Below are positions 42,881-54,700 of a stretch of DNA of 64,000 nucleotides, one piece after another. The notes below the pieces were generated by a model that saw nothing but the letters and a program-made list of their open reading frames with translations, was not told the DNA's origin and did no database searches. The DNA is taken from NCBI RefSeq assembly GCF_963576615.1, contig NC_088710.1, positions 4,010,001 through 4,074,000 on the forward strand, written 5' to 3'. A program made the position numbers and the translations under genes. Positions within the stretch are counted from its first letter, which is position 1; each line of letters starts with the position of its first letter. This DNA comes from Watersipora subatra. Its lineage: Eukaryota; Bryozoa; Gymnolaemata; Cheilostomatida; Watersiporidae.

Positions 42881-45617
42881 GGCCTCTCAATTAGTCTTTG
42901 GGCTAGCTAGTAATTACATCTGTTTTAAGCTATTGCTTAAGGGTATACAATGGTTAATGTATGGTTAATGGTTATGGTTAATGGTTAATACATGGTTAAT
43001 GTTATGGATTGTATGAAAAAATACTATCAAGAAATTGGGAAAGAAAGACAAATTAGATTTCAAGTTTTTAAAGAGAATAAAGTTTAGAAGATGTGTTAGA
43101 CCTCTTCAATTATATATCTTTGAACCACTCTCACCAGATCCGTCCTAGCATATTAAATTCACATTTTAGAATAGCCCAATAGAAATACACATTTATAATA
43201 GAATGGCACCAAACATTACATGTCTAGAAATTGATACTACTTTTAACTTATGAGACAATTGTGGACTCGTGTTAAGCGTTTTTAATTTTTGTCCATGTAA
43301 TGCCTTTATGCGTATTGGGCAGATTTGAATATATGCAAAATATATTCATATATGCAAAATATATTCATATATGCAAAAATAATTCTATATGCTGGTAACT
43401 TACCGGCATATAGAATTTTTAAATATAATATACAAGTATAATAGGTATAATATATTACTTATTTTTTATGCTTTAATGTAAAGCTAGGTTTAGGTTCTGG
43501 CTTTTATTTTTTATTAGAAATGATTTTTTCATTATTCACTGCTGAAACTAGAAAGAAGGTTGTAAATGTCAGATTAGTTTTCTTATGCACATAATCTGCA
43601 CAATAAAGTCTAAGTAAAATTTGGAGGATGACCTTAGGCTAAAATTAAAACTCAAAATTTGCAGTTATTTGGTGTATATTTGATTATATTTTTGCAGTTT
43701 TTGATAGAACACATGACCTGCAAACAACAGGTGGGGGTTCAATTCCCAAAAAAGGCCATTAGAGATCAGGATGACATCCAACCTTAAATTGCTCTCTGCA
43801 ACTGGTCATGTCTCCAATTGTCGAGGTCTCCTTGCCATTCGAGTCAGACTTGTCCAGCTAAGATTCAGCCAATGTTTGTTCTTAAAAACATGAACGGCCT
43901 GTACTTGCAGGAAGCTAAGCAGACATAGTCGATCTTCGGGAGATTGCTCGCTGTCACACATTGCGGTGAATGTTTGAAACATAAAAATTAAAAATATTAC
44001 AAGTATTTTGCATGATTCTTAAATTTCTTTAACTTTCAACAGTGACGTTAGTGTAGAGCAAAAACTATAGATGAACTAAGGTGCAAAAGGTAAATGTATT
44101 GCACCCTATTGCCAATCGCTCTGCATCGAGGTTTTTGAAGTGTGGAACTGCGCTGCTTTCATTTTCATTTTCTCTTACCATTGTGATTTCACATTTTTGC
44201 TGATCCGAGTGTTTACTGTCTGACAATATCATTTGACAGAGCATGGTATTGACATTACTTCACACCAATATTAGTTTTGACAAAACTACTCTCAGAACAT
44301 GTCAACGATAAAATTTAGAGTGAACCTACGCAAGCACTATTTTAGATCTCAGTGTATTTCATATCTTAATCACATTTTCACCAAGTAATATGATTTTTAT
44401 GGTTTTACATTTGTATTTTATTTATGTATTTTTCAGTCAGCATCAGATTTTTATGACCATATATACAAACATTTTATTTCTGTTACTGAGACAAATACAC
44501 ACATATTTGAGTATTATAATAACTTGAAATATTATCATTATAACTCAAATATTACTCCTCATCTCATTGTTGTATAACAAGCTGCTTTCCATTTTAATAC
44601 TGACTAATTTCTGCTGTGTGATCTTATCTATTTACACAGATACATCCTTTAATGACTGAATTTGTTGGTCAAATTCTAAATCATTTTATTTGTTTTCCAA
44701 ATCAAATTCCATATCAATCTTGCATTTGTACAAGTCAAATCAAAATTACTTCAAGTTGCTACAAAGAGGATTTGTTTCAACTATTAGTTTCCAAATATTT
44801 TTATCATTTCCTAACCCTGTTACAACCTTCCACGTCGCTCTGCCAAGAAAAACTTGTATTCAGTTAATCTATGTAAAAAGCTGATCAAATGTGATAGCCA
44901 AATATTTCTGACCAGTTATTTGTATATAAAGCAAAACTAGAAAAAACAATGAATAAAAGATTATCCGTATCATTACACATGATTGTCTAAAAGAGGCAGC
45001 TTTATACATAATGACTACCAGTTTCATTCTAATTTAAAAGCCAAACTAAGATAATTCTTTGGCAGCATAAAGCGCTGGCAAGATCTGCAAATATACTGGA
45101 CAAATATACAATAATACTGTTGTATAAATGAGTACACTTACATGTATTGATGTGAAGAAGGACCCGCTCCTGTTCTGTACTTGCTTATATACTGTTCTCG
45201 GTACTGCGTCACTACCACGTCACTGACTTCTCATTAGACTTCTCGTCACTACCTGTAACTGCCGTGACCTCAGACATTAGTGTAGCCACTAATGAGACCA
45301 CTTTCTGAGACCACTAACTCGATTATACAACAAATTTTAGACAAATCTCCCTCAGATTTTCTCAGAAATAACAAGTTTAACTGCAGTTGCACTGATTTAC
45401 AGGCCTGACCCGGTGGTGATTTTTAATTTTATTACCCAGTATTATAGGGGCTTTATCCGTAGACCTGGATATACTACTGCAAAATGTATTCATGAGTTGT
45501 TTTCTGTGTACTGATTTACATGTCAGTGATTCTAGCAATAATTACTGATGACATTGTCTTTTTTGGTCCCCAGTCCTCTCAGCATGATCCAGGCATAATG
45601 GAACGACTAAAAACATC
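42881..45617. other. Intergenic, AT-rich
   Basis: Short TGGTTAATG repeats at 42950-43010; three copies of an ATATGCAAAATATATTC unit at 43316-43378; a 17-bp-arm hairpin at 43381-43416 (ATTCTATATGC arms, one mismatch). No gene is seen. The promoter and 5' UTR exon of the zinc-finger gene may lie here. Confidence 0.5.
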
Positions 45618-45750
45618 ATGGCGGGTCACCAGATGTTCCATGAGGCGACGGTGAAGTTCACTGATGACTTTGTTAACTCACTGCCTCGAAAGCTCCAGGA
45701 GTACACGAACATTATCAAATCCAATTTTAAGCTTTCTCTTCATGAGTCAG
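45618..45750 (+). CDS. Zinc-finger gene coding exon 1
   Basis: MAGHQMFHEATVKFTDDFVN to SLHES plus one base; donor GTGAGA. An acceptor-like TCCCCAG at about 45571 suggests a 5' UTR exon upstream. Confidence 0.8.
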
Positions 45751-48700
45751 GTGAGAACTGGTATCGACTTGTGATGAGTGTTAACTTCTAATAGCTTGTG
45801 TATGTGTCGGGCAATATTGCATTCACAGTCAAGTGTTATTTTGGTTTAAAATAACACTTGACTGTGATCTGCAAGGTTTTTTGTGAGTCATAATCCACAC
45901 GTCTTTTTTGTTGGCAAGCCTGAAAAGTAATCTAGATATGTATACAGTCTAACCTCTATTTACGAATGCTATAACATGAAATTTCCTAATTTGGCTTAAA
46001 ATTCTAGCCAGTGTTTGGCTGTACACTCATATGGCTGTACACTCACACCCTTTTCTAATGTACAATGTTCAGAGTTTTTCTAGGCATCAGTTTTGTGAGT
46101 GGAAGTGAAGAGGCTTATAAAATTATAAAAGAGCATGAAAAATATAAACATGATCGAAAATGTATACACCGTAAGCAGTATCAGTCTATGCTTTACCTTG
46201 TTAGAGTTTTGAGAAAAAAATCTTCACATCTGCCTCTAAATTTACGCATTGCTCTATGGTAATGATAAAAACTTTTTTATTGATCATAATCTTATTAATT
46301 GAAATAAGCTGGAGACAAATTAAACAGCTTATGTCTATGAGAATACTTCTTCCAACATGGGGTGATTGTAGCATAATCACAGATCTCAGAATGAATTTAA
46401 CATCATATGCCGGGGTTGGCTGTAGGCGTGTCCATGTTTTTAAAGGAAACTCACAAGCTATTCGAAGGCGGACTCTGCGACCGAATGCTTTATTTACAAC
46501 CAACTCATGATTGTTAATATTGTAGAGTAGTTTTATTCTGTCTGCATTTGTAGTTTGTGGTGCTACGTAAGGTGAGCTGTTTCCTTGCTTGTTTTAAAAA
46601 TCCCTTTACCATCTGTTTACTCAGAGCACGATGGCTACTCATGTTCCGGAACCATCCAAAACCTTGCCAGGTTCACTGAGGATTTTCTTCGTCATGTTTC
46701 TGAGGAAGAGAAGAAGGCTGTTAGAAAAATGGTCGCCGACGAAAATATAAAAAAAAGTCGGATGCGGTAAGAACTTCTATAGTTCACTGAATAGACGTGG
46801 TGTAAAACAGTTTTTTTTTAATGTTTGCTCTTAATATTCTGCATTAAATATTTTATTTCGTCGAAAATATGCTGTTGAAGATGTTTTAGTGTTAGTACAA
46901 TATGACATAGCGACTAACTGGACGATTGAGTGACAGTTTTGTATGATTGACACCACAAACAAGTATTAGATGGTTTATGTTATGCAGCTATTGTTTGATT
47001 GGCTACTTTCTGAGCCACATTTTAGTTGAATTTAAGACTGTGTAATACATAGAATATAAAACAGCCTTAAATCAGGAATAATAACTGCATTAATATATTA
47101 TCATATTTTGTCATATGGATGAAGTTTATTTTATTTATTAATAACTGGATATTCTCATATGGAAGATTTAAAACTTCTGCTATCTGTTTCCTTTTGATTG
47201 CTCTGGTTACTATTCGGGGTTGTTTTTTTGTAGATAAATGCACAATTTTCCACTTTTCTATTTTCAATGAGGTTTTATCGTTGCTTTGCTTTTATGCAGG
47301 AAGCCAGAATCATTCTTGCACTTGAGATGTCCAGCATGCGAGTTCACTTCCAAGGAAATCGCTGCCTATCGGAATCACATTCGCTTTCACAAGGCCTCGA
47401 CAGATAAAAAAGACAAGTTATATTTCACCTGTGATCAATGCAAAGACAAGTAGGTGGTGGAATGCTCCCTCAGATTTTGCTATTGTCCCATATTTGAACT
47501 GGCAGAACAGACGGAATAGGTTAATATCATACAATAACAAGCGGGCCATTAGTTGCAAACTTTCAGGAAATAGTTATTTTCAAGCTTGGCTCTTGTTTCT
47601 CGGAAATGATTATTAGACAGCCTTTTGGTGTAGTGACCTCCTTTCATTCCAGCACCATTTAAATGCCTATTGTAAACAACAACAAAACATTGTTGCGTTA
47701 AGGGTGAGTATGTGGAGTTGTTCACTCATGTTTTATATATTCATCATAGAGTAATGGTTCGTGAACATTACATAATTGTCAGGCTGGGTGTTGTGCTCTC
47801 ACAATCAAGTCAAGTTTTATTACTACTATCATACTTTTAAATCAATAGAATTGACTACCGATGCACAGCGAGTAGTCATGAGAATTTGGAGTTGGACTGT
47901 CATACCAATCTTTTTAGTAAGTAGTTTTCAAAGTACTGTAATTTGCAATTTTGTTAGCTCAAAAAATATTTATAGTGAGGTAATGCTTTTGTGAATCAAG
48001 TCCAATGGAGAGCTTTGTTTTGAAGTGGGGTCCAATGGAGAGCTTTGTTTTGAAGTGGGGTCCAATGGAGAGCTTTGTTTTGAAGTGGGGTCCAATGGAG
48101 AGCTTTGTTTTGAAGTGGGGTCCAATGGAGAGCTTTGTTTTGAAGTAAGAAAACTAGCTAGAGTAGTCCCTCCTACTTATCAAGGGTTGTGTTCGGCACC
48201 CACCTATGAAATGCGAATTTCCGCGATATAGAAACTTGAATTGAACCCTTGACCGCTTTCTAAACTTTCTGCAATTACTATACATGTAAATACATGTCCA
48301 TATATATGAGTCATACTTGGTATAGCACATTGTATATTTGTATAGACAGTACAAAAATCTAACAGATTGACGGGAACTAGGACAAGAATAAAAAACAATA
48401 TTCTTGATTCAGTTATCATGAGGATGGTAAAATGGTGGAAAAGTGTTTTTTGGCAATTTTTGGTAGATGATGGAGGAGAAATGGTCAAATTCCATTCAAT
48501 AGTTAGAAAGTGATCCTGAGCTGAGCTCACTTGGCTTAAGAATAGCTCAAGCTGAGCTATTCGTAAAAGGGGGTCTTTTTTTACGCTGACATCAACCAGC
48601 TCTTGGCTAGGAGACTTTCATATCAATAGACTGTGCTCTCCACATTCATGCTATAGTGATGAGACTGGCAGTGTCTTGCTCTAGGTATTCAAAGAAAGGT

Positions 48701-51700
48701 CACTGCCAGTGGAGATAATGCTCCATAGTAAATAAAATAAAAGCAGTAAAAATACGCAGTAAAATATATTATACATTGTACTGACTCTTCTATTTATTCA
48801 TTTCAAAACAATAAAATGACTTTTAGGAATAAATTATGATTATTAAATGAAAGTGAGAAAACTCGAATGGCCACCTTTGAAAACCTACCATATAGTGAAG
48901 CTGCAATTGAGCCACAAATGAAGCCAAAAATGCCACAAAATGCAATAATGAAGCCACAAATTAGGAAGGATTATAGTGGTTTTACAAAGTTGCTCAGTCT
49001 ATAGGTAGGTAGACATAAACAGTTTTTAGTTTTTACAAGTCGAAATATGCTTTTTTGCTGGTGACACAATTATCATGAGTTCGTAATAGACAAAAAATAG
49101 AATTGGCAGATGATAGCTGGTCTCACATACATGTGCACCCAACACTGAGGCACACACCTAGTGTTAACACACATCTCATGCATTCACATACCCTTTTAAC
49201 TCTGTTACACTCACCCCACATCCTGTCATGCCATTCATTAGACACACGTTAGACCGCCTGAAACACATGCCTGACCCGGACACGCCCACACTCAATGAAA
49301 AACTTGTAATTTGGAAAACTTTTTTGAGTTGCAGCTTTTTATGAGCATCATTTGCACATTTGACAGCTATTTCTATTTATAAATTTGTTCTTTACTGAGT
49401 TCAAGTATTGTCTAATATTTTTGAAGCATATTCCAGATTAGTTTGGCCAAATATAATTTGAGTCATTTGCTGTTTACAAATTGAAGGGAATCAATTAGAG
49501 AACAACTGCGCAAGCCAAATGTTCCATATCTTCACGGGTCAGCGGCGTACTATCTTTGATTCTGTTCACATCTTATAACACACGTATTTCTTTTCCTAGG
49601 GCAGGAGGCCAGGTAACTAGTTTATGCCACTAGATATGCAGTTTCTGTTTACTTGTAATGAGAGTGGATGAATTTCTAATGTGGCTATATGAATTTCTGA
49701 GCTAACAGCTAACACCGCATGTTGTTGGTTTCTTGAATGTTGTACGTGGCACTTAGCTCCTGATGTGTTCTCACTTATTCCTTGCCAATTTTCCTTTTCC
49801 TGCAAAAGCGTTCTTACAGTCATGTATTCTTGGTGTCAAAATACGACCAGAACATGGCGGTTAGCTATGTACTAACTGAAGTCTACTTGCTATTATATGA
49901 CCGCGCATTATCTTATTTGAAAAGGCCATATTATGTACTTACTATATATTTATATATATAACGTGTATATATACTATATTTATGTATATACGAGGTATTA
50001 TAATTAGTCATTGTTCCGCTATGAAGTTTTTGAGAAAATTCAATGCAAAGGTGTCTCTCTCTTGATGCTTATTGCTGTAGAAGCAATCTGTCACTGATCA
50101 AGAGGTATATAGTATTTCATTGTTACGTTCGTTTACCAGGAAATTCGAGACGAGGGATGTAGACATATACCTCAGGCATGTGAAATCTGTGCATGGCAAG
50201 TTGACAGCCGTCCTTTGCGAGCTTTGCGGCACGTCTTTCAAGCGAGCTGACTCCCTCGCTATCCACCAACTCACATTTCATGGGCCTGGCGTCGAAAAGC
50301 GTCATAAATGTGACAATTGTGACAAAAGGTTTTTAAGAAAGGTAGGATTGGTCATGTCTGATCGTTGTCACAATTACTGTGATATTGTGGCATTTGAACG
50401 CCCTCGAAGGTTAGCCTTTGCAATAGAGTAGTTGATTAGTAGGAAAATAATTTTACCGATTTACATGCTAGAAGTTTGCTAGTTTTGAGTTTGATATAAG
50501 CAGAGCAGTTGCAACTTGTTCCCAGCCAACTGTGGGAGTAAGTAAGAGACTTGTCTCGCATTGCATTAAGACCCTTTGACTGCTTTAGCTAGTCTGGGCG
50601 TTTTAAAATAAACAAAGGGAAATTGGCATCAAGGAGTGTCATCAAATTCTAACTGGTAAAAATGTAGCTCACTAAAGAGACAGGGAAGGGCTATTTGTTA
50701 ACCTTTTGCCAGGTGTAGTGACGGGATGTTTATGTCGCCAATATTTGTTGCGATGTTGGGTCATGTTCCGGATGTCATGTTGAAGTCATGTTCCGGAAGT
50801 CATGTTGAGGTCATGTGTGAAGTCATGTTGAGGTCATGTTGAAGTCATGTTCCGGTGAAACCATCTATTAACATTTTATTGATAAGCTGAGTATTTTATG
50901 TAGAATCACCAAACTTCAAGTCATTTGAAGCATCAATTTTCTTGTAGCTGTCCAAAATGTACATGTGCGTGTTTGGCCACGACTCGAAAAACAACTACGG
51001 ACTTGACCAATTACTTGATGTATAAACAGAGTCCTCTATTATTGCTAGTTTGGATATAGCTATTAAATGCTAGTGCAAGTTTGGAAATGCCTCAAGCAGT
51101 CAGTCTGTTTCTAGAGTAAAAGATCTTTTGCCTGTGGTATGTGCAGAGCATCTCAGTAGTACATTCATGCAGACAACAGTTGCATTACATTGAACTAGCA
51201 AAAGATTTGACCTTCAATGGCAAACTACATCTTTGTGTCGCAAAAAATGTTGGTTTTAGAACTCTACAAACTTGCTGAGACGATATATACTGAGACGATG
51301 ATATTGTTAGAAATTATTCAAAGGAGATACATGGGAGTGTAGTATTTTATGTGCCTCAGCAATCATTCAGCTTTACCCTATATAATAACTGAGAAATCCA
51401 GCTATCACCTGTTGCATGATTGGTCTCTATATGTAAGATTCATACGAAGTTAATTCGTTAGTCAATTGCCCCTAAATAATAACGAACAATTATTTTTTAG
51501 GTTATTAAATGACAGGTTGAAACCACACGTTTTAGGGCCATGGCTAAACATGCGTGTAAATTTTAATGATGTTGATGTTAACATGATGTTTTCACCTGAA
51601 CATGGTTCAAAAGGACCGGTAACATTGTGCTTATAATCTTTGCTCATCTTTCAGCTCACTTAAAAATTGTATACAGGTGATCATTTATTATTTTTTGTAT

Positions 51701-54700
51701 ATATGGGGAATAAGAATGGCCCGCATATATTTTGTGACAGGCCCATCTCCAGGAACACCAGCGCGTGCACAACAACAAGAAGGAGTTCAGCTGTGAGATT
51801 TGCTCTAGTAGGTTTAAGACTGACTCTGCCAAGCAGAAACACATGCTCTACAAACATACCAATCCCAAAGCATTTAAGTGTGACAGGTGCAAGAAGTGCT
51901 GCAGTACAAAGTATGTAGGCAAACAGAGGCGAGGATTCATCGTGTCTTAACACAGCACTTTACACGGTTGAATGTTGTTGCTGTTATTAACAGAAAACAC
52001 AAAATACTTCTTGCTTTCTAATACTTTATGGAACGCAAGTGCAAAAGCTTGTGACTGATGAGAGACAGAATTTTGATGTTATTACAATGGTTAAACTGAC
52101 CATTGCGATTAAAGAAATAGATACAAAGAGACAAGGAAATTTGTCAAATAAACTAAATTTAGCATATCGCCATATTTTTAAATCCAATGGAGGACTGACT
52201 CTAAATAGCAAAATGGAGGACTGACTCTAAATAGCAGAATTTCTCATTTTAATTGGTTATGTCTATTGTTCTTACGCGTCTATTTCATCATCATCGTAAT
52301 GCTGTCACTTTTAACAGTGATATCTTATAACTTACTGTAAAAATTCGTATAATTTTTTAGCCTTAGCTTGAAGGAGTACATATCATTGTCTAATAATCAT
52401 GACGAGCCTGTTGGTCACTTGTGATAATCGAAAAGTGCTGCAGAAATTACTTACGAAGTATTGGGTCACATGATCAGATTACGACTTGCCGATTAGACCA
52501 GGCCGAAAAAAAACTGTAAAGTAGCGAGTATCTATATTTGATACGGGGTCTTCGGTAAAACCCGAAGTGTTTGTCATAAACTAGTACTACGATAAGTTTT
52601 ATATTGAGCTTTGTATTGGCCTTTCAATTCACGTGAGAACATACGTGACAAGACAATAACCAAATTTCGTGGCTACGTCATCAAATAAATAGATTCCAAT
52701 CTACGGCGGCTTTTCGTTTTTGAGCTTTTAAGAGTTTGTAATCACATTTCCACATATTTGGCACCTTCAACACTGCAGAGTAAGACATGGTGAATCTTTT
52801 GATACCAACTAACTGTAATGTGGATTTTGTTGCAAGACAACCTTTAAGATGATTTGAAATTAGAGATTTTATAAAAATTCTTAATTGTTGAATTGGATTT
52901 CGATTGAATCAAAAAGTATATTGCATTGGGAGAGACTGATTTTTTAAAATATAGAAACTAGAACATTTATTTTAAAAGCCATAGCCAATATAGGTCAGTA
53001 GATTACATGCCAATTTGAGGTGATTCTATGGAGCTGTTTAGGAATCTATATGATATAAAGGTTGCTCAGACACTCATCACATATGCTTATCCTTCTATCT
53101 ATATATGGGTCTTCTCATAAAACTCGCCCACAAAGTGTGACATTGAGGTCAAAATCTCAAATCACTCCTACACTAGATTTAGCATTACTTTTAGGAAGCC
53201 TAACTATTAAAATTTGGTAAACAAAACAGTTTTTTACTCTGTTGTTGGTAAATTTCGCAGTATATTGGTGTTACTACAACAGGTTAGGGACAGGTTGCTG
53301 ATGTAACAGGGGACACCATATCATACCTTTAGGTGAATACATCAATTATCAAAAAAGCTCTGACAAATCTAATTACCATGTTTACAATTACTCATCAACA
53401 ATGTTGTAAATACCACAAAATTTACAGACAGAAAATAAAGCGTAATAAGAGTAACGCCACATGGTATGTCCACTTGGTCATGAAAATCTACATAATATGC
53501 AGTCACCTTTATTCAAACATTTTATTAAACAAAAAGACACAAGCTTAATCATCTTTCACCTGCTTTAATACTTGGGTAATAAGGTTACAATGCCATGAGA
53601 ACAGTTAACTATGGAGTGCAAACAATATAGGCTACTTTACATAAAACAATTGCCTATCTTACCCTACATATAGGTTGCCGATGTAACAGAGACACAAGGA
53701 GACACCAGTTCCCGGTTACATTAGTAATATTGCCAAATGATAACACGATGTCATTAATTTGAAGTAATGTTAATTCCAACATACAATAACAGTGATCATA
53801 CATGTTTCATACATCTTTTGATTCCAGTTATTTTGGTTAATTATCCTTAATACAGGTTGCCGATGTAACAGGGACACCAGGTGACGCGTTGTCCCTTTTA
53901 CATTGATACCATTGCCAATTGCAAACAATAAGCAAATAATTTGAATTAATGTTAACCTTCAGCATACATATAATGTGTTTCTATCTTTTGGTTAATATAT
54001 TTACCAAATTTTTGAGATTATTACCGAAATTTCAGACTCCGATGCTTTCATGTCACACTTTTTGCAACAAAAACTGTCGGAGACACCACATAATAATGCT
54101 TTTATATCAATAAGTGTTAGTCGCTGGAAGTCGTACTTTGTGTCAATTGATGTTTGGATTGGTGCTATCTAAGTAAACACTGATCCATTATGATACTGTT
54201 TTTACTTTTTGATTATTTAAATGTGAAATATTTGATTTGTTTAATCACGCATTGTGGGCGAGTTCTATGGAAAGACCCATATACATATAGGGCGTGCGGA
54301 CAAAATATCGATTAAATGTTGACAGACGAAATCTCGACAACCAGATATCAACAGCCATAATGTCGTCTCATAAAACAAGCGACGGTGATCAGAAAAACAA
54401 ATTATAAAAAAAGAAAGATAAGTATAAAAGTTTTTGAATGTCGTCATTCTATCTGTTGGCAATTAGCCCATTATGTGTCGACATGTAGTTTATCGACATT
54501 TAATCCATCAACATTTCATCTGTCTTCATTTAGTCTATCGACATTTAATCCATCAACATTTCATCTGTTTTCATTTAGTCTATCGACATTTAATCCATCA
54601 ACATTTCATCTGTCTTCATTTAGTCTATCGACATTTAATCCATCAACATTTCATCTGTCTTCATTTAGTCTATCGACATTTAATCCATCAACATTTCATG

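Noticed and set aside
51667..51953. Alternative ORFs on both strands around zinc-finger exon 5
   Set aside because: The C2H2 pattern and splice phases single out the frame used in the gene model; the rest are overlaps.
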